Translations under genes and position numbers: made by a program | Shown: positions 27,399 to 35,916 of the stretch, piece after piece | Position numbering within the stretch: the first letter of the stretch is position 1 | Layout of the letters: every line of letters begins with the position of its first letter | Notes under the pieces: generated by a model | Databases searched by the model: none | What the model was told of the DNA's origin: nothing | Seen by the model: the letters and a program-made list of their open reading frames with translations, nothing else | Origin: Shimia sp. R10_1 | GTDB lineage: Bacteria; Pseudomonadota; Alphaproteobacteria; Rhodobacterales; Rhodobacteraceae | Direction: 5' to 3' | Length of the DNA stretch: 64,000 bases | Assembly: GCF_017744095.1 (NCBI RefSeq) | Contig: NZ_JAGHQX010000001.1 | Span: 558,001-622,000, forward strand

Positions 27399-27458
27399 CC
27401 AGCCCCCGACCCTCCCCATGGGAGGGGGCTTTCACCCCCACCCAGGGCCGGGGGCTGG
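27399..27458. terminator. Nested inverted repeats between convergent terB and dctM
   Basis: Outer arms CCAGCCCCCG (27399-27408) and CGGGGGCTGG (27449-27458) enclose a second perfect stem CCCTCCC/GGGAGGG (27410-27416 with 27420-27426). No strong T tract; probably acts as a shared transcription end for the convergent genes. Confidence 0.55.
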
Positions 27459-27503
27459 CCTATGTGAGTGGCTTCAGGCTTGGTCAATGTATTGGACGGT
27501 TCC

Positions 27504-28931
27504 CTAGGCCAGACTTGGCAACCACAGCACAATCGAAGGGAAGGCCACCAACAAGGCAATCGTCACAGCATCCGCGATGAAGAACGGTGTCACGCCTTTG
27601 AACACATCCTGCACGCTCAAATCATCGCGCACACCGGCCACCACAAAACAGTTGAGGCCAATCGGCGGGGTGATCAGACAGAACTCCGCCATCTTCACCA
27701 CCAGAATGCCAAACCAGATCGCACACATCGTGCCACTCATCCCAAAGGTGCTGTCCGCCGCAGCCACGGTCTCACCGCCGTTCAGCGCCATCACAGCCGG
27801 GTACACCACCGGCAAGGTCAACAGCAGCATGCCAATCGCGTCCATGAACATGCCAAGCACCGCATAGGCCAGCAGGATACAGATCAGGATCAGCCACGGC
27901 GACATCTGAAGGCTTGTGATCCAGTCCGAAAACGCGCCCGGCAGATCTGCAAACCCAAGAAAGCGCACATAGATCAGCACCCCCCAGATGATGGTGAAAA
28001 TCATCACCGTCAGCTTGGCCGTGTCCAAAAGGGCAGACTTCAGCTCTGGCCAACGCATCCCGCGCACCAGCGCCAGCAGGAAGACGATAAACGCCCCCAC
28101 GGCCCCACCCTCTGTCGGCGTGCCCCAGGCATCGCCAAACGGGTTGTAGACAAAGAAGATGATGATCACGACCACCGCCACAATCGGCAAGGCCGGCGGC
28201 AGCGCGGCAAAACGCTCACGCCATGTAAAGCCGCTCACCGGCGGACCGACGGTTTTGAAGATCATGGCAATGCCCACAATCATCGCGCCGTAAACCACAG
28301 CGGAAAACGCACCGGGGATAAAGCCCGCCAGCAACAGCTTGCCCACGTCCTGCTCTACGATGATGGCATAGATCACAAGGATCGCAGAGGGCGGGATCAG
28401 CGAGGCCAAAGTGCCTCCGGCCGCCACAACGCCCGCAGCGAACTGCTTGTTGTAGCCCACCTTCAGCATCTCCGGGATCGCAATGCGCGCAAACACCGCC
28501 GCTGTCGCCACCGACGCGCCGGAGACCGCCGCAAAACCCGCGGTCGCAAACACGGTCGACACCGCCAGCCCACCCGGCACCCAGGCAATCCACTTTTTGG
28601 CCGCATCAAACAGCGCCGTGGTCAGCTTGGCGTAATAGGCCAGATAGCCAATCAGAATGAAGGTCGGAATGAGGCTCAGCGCCTGTGACGACACTTTGGA
28701 ATGCGGCACCGATCCGGCAATCGCGATGGATTTGCCCAACGCCCCGTCCCAGATCTCCCGCCGCTCATTCCAATACAGAAACTTTTCCGGCGCATAGCCG
28801 GATTTCGCCCAGAAAATCCAGACGATCCCGATAAAGCCAGCCAACGCAGCGGCAAAAGCCACCCGCATCCCCAGCACCACAAGCAGGAGCATCCCGCCCG
28901 TGACCCACAGGCCAATCGTAATGTTATCCAT
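27504..28931 (-). CDS. dctM: TRAP transporter large permease (DctM type)
   Basis: 475 residues, an inner-membrane protein with about twelve helices; the large subunit of a tripartite ATP-independent periplasmic transporter, using a sodium gradient to import an organic acid. Characteristic blocks are GFAAVSGASVATAAVFARIAIPEMLKVGYNKQFAAGVVAAGGTLASLIPPSAILVIYAIIV and GMFMDAIGMLLLTLPVVYP. The start at 28931 overlaps the dctQ stop by eight bases; an ATG at 28964 is possible but lies deeper in dctQ. Substrate unknown. Last gene of the minus-strand cluster adh-dctP-dctQ-dctM. Confidence 0.93.
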   Translation of the reverse strand: MDNITIGLWVTGGMLLLVVLGMRVAFAAALAGFIGIVWIFWAKSGYAPEKFLYWNERREIWDGALGKSIAIAGSVPHSKVSSQALSLIPTFILIGYLAYYAKLTTALFDAAKKWIAWVPGGLAVSTVFATAGFAAVSGASVATAAVFARIAIPEMLKVGYNKQFAAGVVAAGGTLASLIPPSAILVIYAIIVEQDVGKLLLAGFIPGAFSAVVYGAMIVGIAMIFKTVGPPVSGFTWRERFAALPPALPIVAVVVIIIFFVYNPFGDAWGTPTEGGAVGAFIVFLLALVRGMRWPELKSALLDTAKLTVMIFTIIWGVLIYVRFLGFADLPGAFSDWITSLQMSPWLILICILLAYAVLGMFMDAIGMLLLTLPVVYPAVMALNGGETVAAADSTFGMSGTMCAIWFGILVVKMAEFCLITPPIGLNCFVVAGVRDDLSVQDVFKGVTPFFIADAVTIALLVAFPSIVLWLPSLA

Positions 28932-29559
28932 TGTCAGCATCCCCAAGCTGATCGACCTCTGCACGGGCCTGTTCTTCGATGGATTGCACCAGCGGCACCG
29001 CCACCGGGCTTGGCAGGTTCAGCAAAAACGCCCGTCCATAGCCCCAGACCTGCAGCGCCAGCCGCAGACACATCACCGAAAATGCCACCGGCACAACCAG
29101 CTTGGAGGGCCAGATCGGCAGGCCAATATCTATCGAGCTGTCGCGCGAACACAGCGGACGCGCGCAATCAAAAGAGCGCTCAAAATGCGCCCAGCTGCCC
29201 ATGGTCAGCGCAATCATCAGCCCCAGGATCAGGATCACAGACAGCAGCTCTGCCCCCCAGAGCGCGCGACCCTTGAGCTTGCCAATCACCATATCCATGC
29301 GGATGTGGCTACCATCGCGCTGCACATAGGCGATCCCCATCACCGCAATCAATGGCATCAGCGCTTCGATATAATCCACATATCCCGACAGCGGCGACGC
29401 AAAGAACTTGCGCCCGCCCACCGAATAGGCGGCCAAAAACATCAGGCTGAACACGGCAAGACCGCTCAGCAATGCAAAAAACTGTTCCAGCTTGAGCAGG
29501 TGACGATCCAGTCTGCTGAGCACACTGTCGTCTTCAAGCACGGCAGAGGCACCGGCCAT
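28924..29559 (-). CDS. dctQ: TRAP transporter small permease (DctQ type)
   Basis: 211 residues with four membrane helices: FFALLSGLAVFSLMFLAAYSVGGRKFF is the first, with the conserved GR after it, then GYVDYIEALMPLIAVMGIAYVQRDGSHIRMDMVIGKL, whose GxxxRMD segment marks DctQ. It connects DctM with the membrane in the import complex. Its N-terminal about 30 residues before the first helix (MAGASAVLEDDSVLSRLDRHLLKLE) are cytoplasmic. Start 29559 follows GGGGGAAGG; an ATG at 29583 would add eight residues. It is separated from dctP by a hairpin that may lower permease expression relative to the binding protein. Confidence 0.9.
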   Translation of the reverse strand: MAGASAVLEDDSVLSRLDRHLLKLEQFFALLSGLAVFSLMFLAAYSVGGRKFFASPLSGYVDYIEALMPLIAVMGIAYVQRDGSHIRMDMVIGKLKGRALWGAELLSVILILGLMIALTMGSWAHFERSFDCARPLCSRDSSIDIGLPIWPSKLVVPVAFSVMCLRLALQVWGYGRAFLLNLPSPVAVPLVQSIEEQARAEVDQLGDADNG

Positions 29560-29598
29560 ATCCTTCCCCCTTCTACCTGACACACGTCAGATACAAAA

Positions 29599-29622
29599 CG
29601 GCCTCGGAACTCACCGAGGCCG
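29599..29622 (-). terminator. Attenuator hairpin between dctP and dctQ
   Basis: A 9-bp perfect stem CGGCCTCGG/CCGAGGCCG with a 6-base loop in the 81-base gap, followed on the minus strand by TTTTGTATC. This placement behind a solute-receptor gene is expected for partial termination that sets more receptor than permease. Confidence 0.75.
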
Positions 29623-29640
29623 CAATTTTAATTATTTTTA

Positions 29641-30657
29641 TCAGTTGGTTGCGCGGTGATCTTCAAGAGTTTTCACAACCAGATCATAGAGCTCCTGACC
29701 CGGAATGCCCTGCGCTTCCATGTCTTTGATCCAGGCATCACGGATTGGGTCTGCCGCTTTGGCGCGGAACTCCGCGATCACAGCATCGTCGATCTCAACC
29801 TTGGCCACGCCCTTCTCTTCCAGAACGCTGTCCCACTTCTCCAGAAGTGTGCCGTAGTTCGCCACATAGTGATCCAGCGATTCCTGAACAGAGCTGTCCA
29901 GCGCCGCGCGGTGTTCATCAGACAGATCTTCATAGGCGTCGATGTTCACCACAACCGGGCAGTTCACAGTGCCGGGGTTCAGGTTGGCTGTCCACCAGTC
30001 CGCTTGGTTGATGGTGCCAAACGACAGGTGCGCGTGCTGCGCAAAGGCCACAGTGTCCACCACGCCGCTTTCCATCGCCTGATAGGCTTCGGTCGCGGTC
30101 ACAGAGGTCGGCACGCCGCCCACGGCTTCAAAGGCTTTGCCCAGACCGCCGGTGGCACGCACGCGCATGCCGTCAAAGTCCGCCAGCGTGTCGCGTGGCT
30201 CGCCGGTGCCCACAAGGTTGTACTGCGGCATGGGCGAGGTCATCAGCAGCTTTGCGTTCCACTGCTCCATCTCTTCCGCTGCGGCCGGGTGGCCGTAAAC
30301 AGCCGCAGACACTGCCAGCTCTTCCTGCAAATTCGCCACCCCAAGGAACGGCAGCTCCAAAACGGTGATCACACGGTTTTTGTCACGGTGATAGCCCGCA
30401 CAGAACTGCGCCATTTCAAACGCGCCAATGGAAATCCCATCGAGGTTTTCGCGGTTCTTGGACAGGCCGCCATAGCTGATGTTCATGGTGAACTCGCCGC
30501 CGGTCTTTTCGCTCACCAATTCCGCCAGTTTCTCAACATGCTCGGTGAAGGCGCGGCGCTTGCCCCAGACAGAGACATTCCACTCGGTGGCCATTGCTTC
30601 GGTGACAAATGCCATAGACAGGGCCGCCACGGCGGTCCGGCTCATCAATTTACGCAT
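29641..30657 (-). CDS. dctP: TRAP transporter solute receptor (DctP type)
   Basis: 338 residues; the periplasmic binding protein of the TRAP system. Signal peptide MRKLMSRTAVAALSMAFVTEAMA. The family block RVRATGGLGKAFEAVGGVPTSVTATEAYQAMESGVVDTVAF, near residues 165-205, holds the Arg that salt-bridges the carboxylate of the substrate (RVRATG) and the SEGYQAMERGVVD-like segment; carboxylate substrates are therefore expected but the exact one is unknown. It follows an iron-dependent alcohol dehydrogenase gene, suggesting the imported compound or its product is reduced or oxidised by that enzyme. GGGAGGAAA precedes the ATG. Confidence 0.93.
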   Translation of the reverse strand: MRKLMSRTAVAALSMAFVTEAMATEWNVSVWGKRRAFTEHVEKLAELVSEKTGGEFTMNISYGGLSKNRENLDGISIGAFEMAQFCAGYHRDKNRVITVLELPFLGVANLQEELAVSAAVYGHPAAAEEMEQWNAKLLMTSPMPQYNLVGTGEPRDTLADFDGMRVRATGGLGKAFEAVGGVPTSVTATEAYQAMESGVVDTVAFAQHAHLSFGTINQADWWTANLNPGTVNCPVVVNIDAYEDLSDEHRAALDSSVQESLDHYVANYGTLLEKWDSVLEEKGVAKVEIDDAVIAEFRAKAADPIRDAWIKDMEAQGIPGQELYDLVVKTLEDHRATN

Positions 30658-30748
30658 AATTTCCTCCCGATTGCGTAAGTTTTATGTTCCTACCATGACG
30701 AAGCTCTCGGCAGATGCCAATGAAGGAATTCGCATGGCTGATCTTCGC

Positions 30749-30772
30749 TGCCCTGCGGATTTCCGCAGGGCA
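30749..30772 (-). repeat. Perfect hairpin between iron-ADH and dctP
   Basis: An 11-bp inverted repeat TGCCCTGCGGA/TCCGCAGGGCA with a 2-base apex in the 149-base gap; no T tract follows in the transcribed (minus) direction, so it is likely an mRNA processing or stability element, or an operator for a separate dctP promoter. Confidence 0.6.
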
Positions 30773-30806
30773 AAAGGACAGGTGCGTTTTGTGTCAGCGC
30801 GTGACT

Positions 30807-31970
30807 TTACGCCGCTGCCACTGGCAAACGCATCACCATCCCCGCCATTTCATCCAGATCTTCAGACGACACCGCGCAGGCTGCGTTCTGCGACATGCCG
30901 TGGTTGGCGTCGTTTTTCATCTCTGCAGCCAGCGCCGCAACGGTCAGACCGGCGCATTCAGCCGGCAGTTCTGCCGGGATCTCACAGGCCCGCATCAAGG
31001 CTGACAGCGCGCCAGGCAGCGCCGCAGCATCGCGTTCTGCGCCAAGGGCTTCCGCCGCCAGTGCGTAATTCTCTGCGCCCTCTGGGCGCGCCACGAGCCA
31101 CGGAAGGCTGACCTCAAGCCCCAGCCCGGTCACCAGCCCATGATGCACGCGCGCCAAAGAGCCAAGTGAATGGCTGATGTTGTGGCCCATGTGCGTGTTG
31201 CAATTGTGGAGCGCCAGCCCCGCCACCAAACTGCCCCAAAGCACATGACCACGCGCCTCGATATCACTGCCATCTGCCACCGCTTTTGGCAAATGCTTCG
31301 AAAGTATGCGCAGCGCCTCCAATCCATAAAGCTGCCCCGCCGGGTTGGTCGCACGCGCGGTTGCGCCCTCCAGCGCATGCGCCACCGCATCAATGCCCGT
31401 CCACGCGGTGAGATTGGCAGGCAAACTGAGCGTCAACTCTGGATCAAGCACGGCCTGATCAAACATCAGCTCCTCACCCCAATACCATGTTTTCCAACCA
31501 TTTTCCAACGACACAACCGAGGTCCGCGTGACCTCAGACCCGGTGCCTGCCGTTGTCGGGATGGCAATCGACCGCAAACCATTTTTCGGCAAAGGCCGCG
31601 TCGCAAGCGCATAGGTGCTGGCCGGGTCTCCGCTCGGCGCAATAGCAGCAACCAATTTTGCCGCATCCATCGCCGCACCGCCGCCAAGGCCGATCACCAG
31701 CCGCGCCTCAACCGCGCGTGCCTGCGCGCACAGCGCATCCACCAGCGCTTGCTTTGGCTCGCCAGCGACCGTCGCAGCCACCTCAAATGCGATGCCTTTT
31801 CCCGCCAGTATCTCCCCCAGCCGTTCTGTCACGCCAAGTTCCGCCAAAATCGCGTCCGCCACGATCAAAACCGGACCGCCTCCAAGACGCGATACAATCG
31901 CTGGAACCTTTGCCAGCCGACCGGGACCAAAAGTCACCGGTGGCACGCCTCCCATATTAAACGCTGACAT
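30807..31970 (-). CDS. Iron-containing alcohol dehydrogenase (maleylacetate reductase-like)
   Basis: 387 residues of group III (Fe-ADH) enzymes, oxidising alcohols or reducing ketone/semialdehyde substrates with NAD(P)(H). The N-terminal nucleotide domain contains VIGLGGGAAMDAAKLVA (GGGSxxD-like; here GGGAAMD) and PTTAGTGSEVT; the metal region holds LHNCNTHMGHNISHSLGSLARVHHGLVTGL with the His ligands and VAHALEGATAR. It is upstream of the TRAP genes on the same strand, so probably works on the imported substrate or a catabolic intermediate. Confidence 0.87.
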   Translation of the reverse strand: MSAFNMGGVPPVTFGPGRLAKVPAIVSRLGGGPVLIVADAILAELGVTERLGEILAGKGIAFEVAATVAGEPKQALVDALCAQARAVEARLVIGLGGGAAMDAAKLVAAIAPSGDPASTYALATRPLPKNGLRSIAIPTTAGTGSEVTRTSVVSLENGWKTWYWGEELMFDQAVLDPELTLSLPANLTAWTGIDAVAHALEGATARATNPAGQLYGLEALRILSKHLPKAVADGSDIEARGHVLWGSLVAGLALHNCNTHMGHNISHSLGSLARVHHGLVTGLGLEVSLPWLVARPEGAENYALAAEALGAERDAAALPGALSALMRACEIPAELPAECAGLTVAALAAEMKNDANHGMSQNAACAVSSEDLDEMAGMVMRLPVAAA

Positions 31971-32194
31971 GTTGCTCTTATCCTCTGTCCAAGCTGCAGA
32001 GCCGCCCGCTCCTCACGCGCCACTCATACGTCAGACAAATGCTTCCTCAGACAGTTGCCCCATTGCAAGCGCAATATTTCGCCTCAGCGACACTCAGAAC
32101 ACCTATAAATTGAAATTGACTTAATTACAGTAACTTACGTTATGTTTCTAAAATGCGACGTTGCGTCAATCTGGCGTGTCAGATCACACCACCG
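31971..32194 (-). promoter_or_regulatory. Promoter region of the adh-dctPQM unit
   Basis: 224 bases between dctD and adh. An A+T-rich section (about 32105-32155) could hold a conventional promoter. I searched both strands by eye for the GG-N10-GC spacing of sigma-54 promoters and found only a nine-base near miss on the minus strand, fitting the lack of GAFTGA in the regulator. Confidence 0.4.
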
Positions 32195-33535
32195 CTAAAG
32201 CAGGGCCTCCTTGTTCAAACCCAACTTCACGATCTTCTCGTTCAACGTCCGTCGCCCGATCCCAAGGGTTTCTGCCGCCGCGTCCATGCGGCCCTCATGA
32301 GCTTTGATCGCCTTGCCGATCAACTCTCGCTCAAAGGCCGCCACGGCCTCACGCAGGGTTTCTGGCACCTCTTCAAGACTTGGCGTCTGTGCCATGGCTG
32401 CGGTCATGGTGCCACCGCCCCGACGCGCCAGCATCACCCGGCGCGCGCACACGTTGCGCAACTCCCGCACATTGCCCGGCCAGTCATGTGCCATCAGTGT
32501 GGCCACATCTTCATGATCAAGCTCCGGCACGGCCACCTCATGCACGCGTGCATAGTCATCCAGAAAATGCGCAGCCAACAACATCACGTCATCTAGACGC
32601 TGTCGAAGTGGTGGAAGTATCATCACAAAGGTGTTGATACGAAACAATAAATCCTGACGCATCCGCCCCTCATCCACGGCCAGATCCACATCTTCATTGG
32701 TGGCACATATGATCCGCAAATCCACCGCATCCGGCCGCGCCGCTCCCACGGGAAACACCTGCTGATCCTCAATCACCCGCAGAAGTTTGGCCTGCACCGC
32801 CAAGGGACAGGCCCCGATTTCATCCAGAAACAGCGTCCCGCCAGAGGCCGCCTGCAAACGCCCCTTGCCTCCCTCCGCGGTGCCAAACATCTCTGCCTCA
32901 AAACTGTCCGGATGCAACGCGGCACAGTTGATGGCCAAAAACGGTTGCTCTGCACGCGGCCCAAGGTCATGCAGGGCCCGCGCTACCAACTCTTTTCCTG
33001 TGCCCGTCTCCCCTTGGATCAGCACCGCTTCTTCCATCGGAGCAAGGTCCAGCACCTCTTCGCGCAGATGGGCCACCGCCTGCGTCTGCCCCAGAAGGAT
33101 GCGATCCAATCCCGAAAGCTCATAAAGCCTTGCCTTCAGGCGTTTGTTGCTCGCCCGCATCCGGCTCTGTTCAGCGGCATGGGTCAGAATGCTCAGCAAA
33201 CGGCGCGGCTCATAAGGCTTTTCTACAAAACTATAGGCCCCAGCCTGCATCGCCTCCACCGCCATGGGAATGTCCCCATGCGCCGAAATCAACACCAGAG
33301 GCGGTGCCAGCTGCGGCTGCAGCGCGGCAAGCAACTCAAGTCCGGTCATCCCCGGCATACGCACATCCGACAAAATCACGTCAGGCACCATAGTGGTCAG
33401 CCGCTCAAGCGCCTTGTCGCCGCGCGAAACCGCCTCCGACTTCCAGCCCGCCGCGGCCATCAACGCCAGCAAAGACTGCCGCATGGCTTTGTCATCATCC
33501 ACAATCAGCAGGCTGTAGGTTGGCGCTTCACTCAT
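32195..33535 (-). CDS. dctD: NtrC-family response regulator (DctD-like) lacking the GAFTGA motif
   Basis: 446 residues in three domains. Receiver with Asp57 in VILSDVRMPGMTG (1-120); AAA+ domain with Walker A GETGTGKELVARAL, Walker B GGTLFLDEIGA, and FRINTFVMILPPLRQR; Fis-type HTH at the C-terminus (EGRMDAAAETLGIGRRTLNEKI). Where sigma-54 activators have FGHEKGAFTGA, this protein has EMFGTAEGGKGRLQAASGG: the GAFTGA loop is missing. It therefore probably does not activate sigma-54 RNA polymerase, like Rhodobacter capsulatus NtrC, which works with the major sigma factor. Forms a pair with dctB (13-base gap), next to adh-dctPQM, its probable targets. Confidence 0.88.
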   Translation of the reverse strand: MSEAPTYSLLIVDDDKAMRQSLLALMAAAGWKSEAVSRGDKALERLTTMVPDVILSDVRMPGMTGLELLAALQPQLAPPLVLISAHGDIPMAVEAMQAGAYSFVEKPYEPRRLLSILTHAAEQSRMRASNKRLKARLYELSGLDRILLGQTQAVAHLREEVLDLAPMEEAVLIQGETGTGKELVARALHDLGPRAEQPFLAINCAALHPDSFEAEMFGTAEGGKGRLQAASGGTLFLDEIGACPLAVQAKLLRVIEDQQVFPVGAARPDAVDLRIICATNEDVDLAVDEGRMRQDLLFRINTFVMILPPLRQRLDDVMLLAAHFLDDYARVHEVAVPELDHEDVATLMAHDWPGNVRELRNVCARRVMLARRGGGTMTAAMAQTPSLEEVPETLREAVAAFERELIGKAIKAHEGRMDAAAETLGIGRRTLNEKIVKLGLNKEALL

Positions 33536-33548
33536 CTGCTAAGTCCTT

Positions 33549-35303
33549 TCATTGCGCTGCAAACGCGCCGCGCCCAGTTGCCGCCTCAGCAAGCGGTAAC
33601 GTGACGCGAAACACCGCACCCTGCGCAGAATCTGCCGCCCTGTCCTGCGCTGTCATATGACCGCCATGGTCTTTCACAATGGTCGCAGAAATCGCCAGGC
33701 CAAGCCCCATTCCTCGCCCACTTTCTCTTGTAGTAACAAAGGGTTCCTGAAGGTTTTGCAAGTTATCATCACCCAAACCATGCCCCGTATCCGCCACCTC
33801 AAATGCCGCGCAATCTTTCTCCGCCCAAACGCGCACCGTCAGCACCGCCGACCCCGGCTCATCCTCCATCGCGTCACAGGCGTTGCGCAGAATATTGGTC
33901 ATCACCTGCTCCATCCGCAGCCGGTTGCCGCGCACCGTAACAGGCGCTTTTGCCATATCGCGCATCACAGTCACGCCCCCCGCCTCAAGGTTGGGCGCAA
34001 CCAACCCAAGGGCCGAGTCCATCGCGCTTTGCAGCGCAAACACCTCAAAGCGCTCGTTGCCGCTGGTGGCAAAAAACTTCAGCTGCCGCGTGATGCCTTC
34101 CATGCGCGCCACCAATCCATTCAGATCCGCACCCAGCCCCGCCGCCCCTTTCGGGTTGAGTTCCGCCGCCGCCAGATGGTTGCGCATGGCCGCAATAGGC
34201 TGTCCCAGCTCATGGGTCACAGAGGCCGAAAGCTGCCCCAGCGCGGCCAATCGGCTCGCCTGCGACAGCTCTTTCTGCGTCGCCTGTAGCTGTGCCTGCG
34301 CGGTCTTGCGCTCCGCAATCTCCACCGCCAGCTGTGCGTTGGTTTGGCGCAATTGCGCCTCTTCCCGCTCTGCCCGACGCAAAGCGCGGCCAATCCGCCG
34401 CGCCCGTTGCACCTGAAACAAAACCAACGCCGACCCAGCCAGCAAGACCACCACGGCGGTTGCCAGCCACGCCCGCGCCACGGCCCGCTCATTATTGGCA
34501 AAGTAATGCAGCTCCCACCCATCAGGCAGATCCTGCGCCACCAGATGCAAACGCGGCGCGCCCGCAATCTCTGCCTGACCGTCGCCTGTTGGCGTCCAGG
34601 CCAACGGCTCCAGCGGTTGCCCCAGAAACTGCCGCGCGGCGATGATGTCCTGCTTTTGCGCTGCACTCAACGGCGACAACACCCGATAGCGCCACGTTGG
34701 CTCTGACGCCAACAACACCACCCCATCGCGATTGGCCAAAATCACCTGCTCTCCGGCATTGGCCCAACTTGTCTCCAGATCTCCAAAACTCTTTTTCAGG
34801 GCGATCACCCCCTGCGTTTCCGCCCCCTTCTCGCGCACCGCATCCGCAATGAAATACCCCGGCTCTCCCGTTGTGGTCCCAATCGCATAAAACCGCCCCT
34901 GCACCCCAGCCAAAGCTTCCTGAAAATAGGGCCGAAATGCATAGCTTTGCCCGATAAACGAATGGGGTTTGTCGTGGTTTGACGCCGCAATCGTGATGCC
35001 CGATGCATCCATCAGGTAAATCGCGTCCAGACCGGCCCTTGCGGCAAAATCAGCCAAACGGGCGTTCAGCGCACCGGTGTCCGCCCCAGCCAATGCCGCC
35101 ATCACAAAACTGTCCTGCGCCAGAACGTGGGTGAGGTGGCTGTGCCGCTCAAGCTCTGCCACCACCGTGCTGCGATAAAGCGAGAGTTGGCCTTCGGACT
35201 TTTCAAGTTCTTCTGCCAGAAACAGGTCAAGCGCCACGCGCTGCACAACAAACCCCACACAAAGTGTGGCGACGAGCGACAGGATCAAAGACAGGCGTGC
35301 CAT
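33549..35303 (-). CDS. dctB: C4-dicarboxylate-type sensor histidine kinase (DctB-like)
   Basis: 584 residues. Two N- and mid-region membrane helices bracket a periplasmic double PDC/PAS sensor (from about 25 to 270): RLSLILSLVATLCVGFVV is the first and AWLATAVVVLLAGSALVLFQV the second. The sensor has GLDAIYLMDASGITIAASNHDKPHSFIGQSYAFRPYFQEAL, a DctB-type ligand pocket. A coiled-coil linker leads to the H-box LSASVTHELGQPIAAMRNHL and an ATPase domain with NILRNACDA, DTGHGLGD and GRGMGLGLAIS. Start 35303 fits DctB length; a longer frame to 35573 would overlap the divergent terB. It signals to the adjacent response regulator. Confidence 0.89.
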   Translation of the reverse strand: MARLSLILSLVATLCVGFVVQRVALDLFLAEELEKSEGQLSLYRSTVVAELERHSHLTHVLAQDSFVMAALAGADTGALNARLADFAARAGLDAIYLMDASGITIAASNHDKPHSFIGQSYAFRPYFQEALAGVQGRFYAIGTTTGEPGYFIADAVREKGAETQGVIALKKSFGDLETSWANAGEQVILANRDGVVLLASEPTWRYRVLSPLSAAQKQDIIAARQFLGQPLEPLAWTPTGDGQAEIAGAPRLHLVAQDLPDGWELHYFANNERAVARAWLATAVVVLLAGSALVLFQVQRARRIGRALRRAEREEAQLRQTNAQLAVEIAERKTAQAQLQATQKELSQASRLAALGQLSASVTHELGQPIAAMRNHLAAAELNPKGAAGLGADLNGLVARMEGITRQLKFFATSGNERFEVFALQSAMDSALGLVAPNLEAGGVTVMRDMAKAPVTVRGNRLRMEQVMTNILRNACDAMEDEPGSAVLTVRVWAEKDCAAFEVADTGHGLGDDNLQNLQEPFVTTRESGRGMGLGLAISATIVKDHGGHMTAQDRAADSAQGAVFRVTLPLAEAATGRGAFAAQ

Positions 35304-35475
35304 TGCAAAAAGCCCATGAGGAACAGTGGCAGGCAAGCTAGTGCATGCTGCCGAAACTGCAAATGGGATTTTGGGGCGACCTTCGATATGGGGCTGCGCC
35401 CCGGTTGCGGCGGGATCAGTGACGCATGAGAAACAGAACTTGCCGCCCCCGCCCTGCAGTCTTACATCTTCGCCT
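35304..35475. promoter_or_regulatory. Divergent region between dctB and second terB
   Basis: 172 bases between divergent starts, holding promoters for dctBD to the left and terB to the right. No clear motif recognised. The terB start has no strong ribosome site. Confidence 0.35.
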
Positions 35476-35916
35476 ATGTTTGCAGATTTCCTGAAACGCC
35501 TGACGGCGCCCGCCCCTGAGCCCCTCTCTGATATGGATGCCCGCTTGGCGCTGAGCGCGCTGTTGGTGCGCATCGCCCGCGCAGATGGCAGCTATGATCC
35601 AGATGAGGCCGCCCGCATCGAACGCATTCTGGCTGAGCGGTACAGCTTGTCCCCTTTTGAGGCCACCGCGCTGCGCAAAGAGGCGGAAACGCTGGAATCC
35701 GAGGCGCCGGACACCGTACGCTTCACCCGCGCCATCAAAGACGCTGTGCCGCTGGAAGAGCGCGTCTCGGTGATCGAAGCGATGTGGCAGGTTGTGATGG
35801 TTGATGGGGAGCGCGACAGCCGCGAGGATGCGCTTTTGCGACTGGCGGCCAATCTCTTGGGCATTTCTGATGTGGACAGCGCCCGCGCACGCCAACGTGT
35901 GATTGCCCGCGGATGA
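35476..35916 (+). CDS. TerB-family protein, second copy
   Basis: 146 residues. Same architecture as the TerB protein at 26911-27333: LALSALLVRIARADGSYDPDEAARIERILAERYSLSPFEATALR and MWQVVMVDGERDSREDALLRLAANLLGI, with acidic ADGSYD and VDGERD metal-type motifs in the two halves. The two copies share the spacing of these blocks and about a third of residues by eye. Its stop overlaps the start of the PhnD-like gene (ATGA). Function unknown. The start ATG at 35476 gives MFADFLKRLTAPAP, the family start. Confidence 0.83.
   Translation: MFADFLKRLTAPAPEPLSDMDARLALSALLVRIARADGSYDPDEAARIERILAERYSLSPFEATALRKEAETLESEAPDTVRFTRAIKDAVPLEERVSVIEAMWQVVMVDGERDSREDALLRLAANLLGISDVDSARARQRVIARG

Noticed and set aside
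31971-32194. Candidate sigma-54 promoter before the iron alcohol dehydrogenase gene
   Set aside because: The best GG-to-GC pair on the minus strand is spaced by nine bases rather than ten, and the neighbouring regulator lacks GAFTGA.
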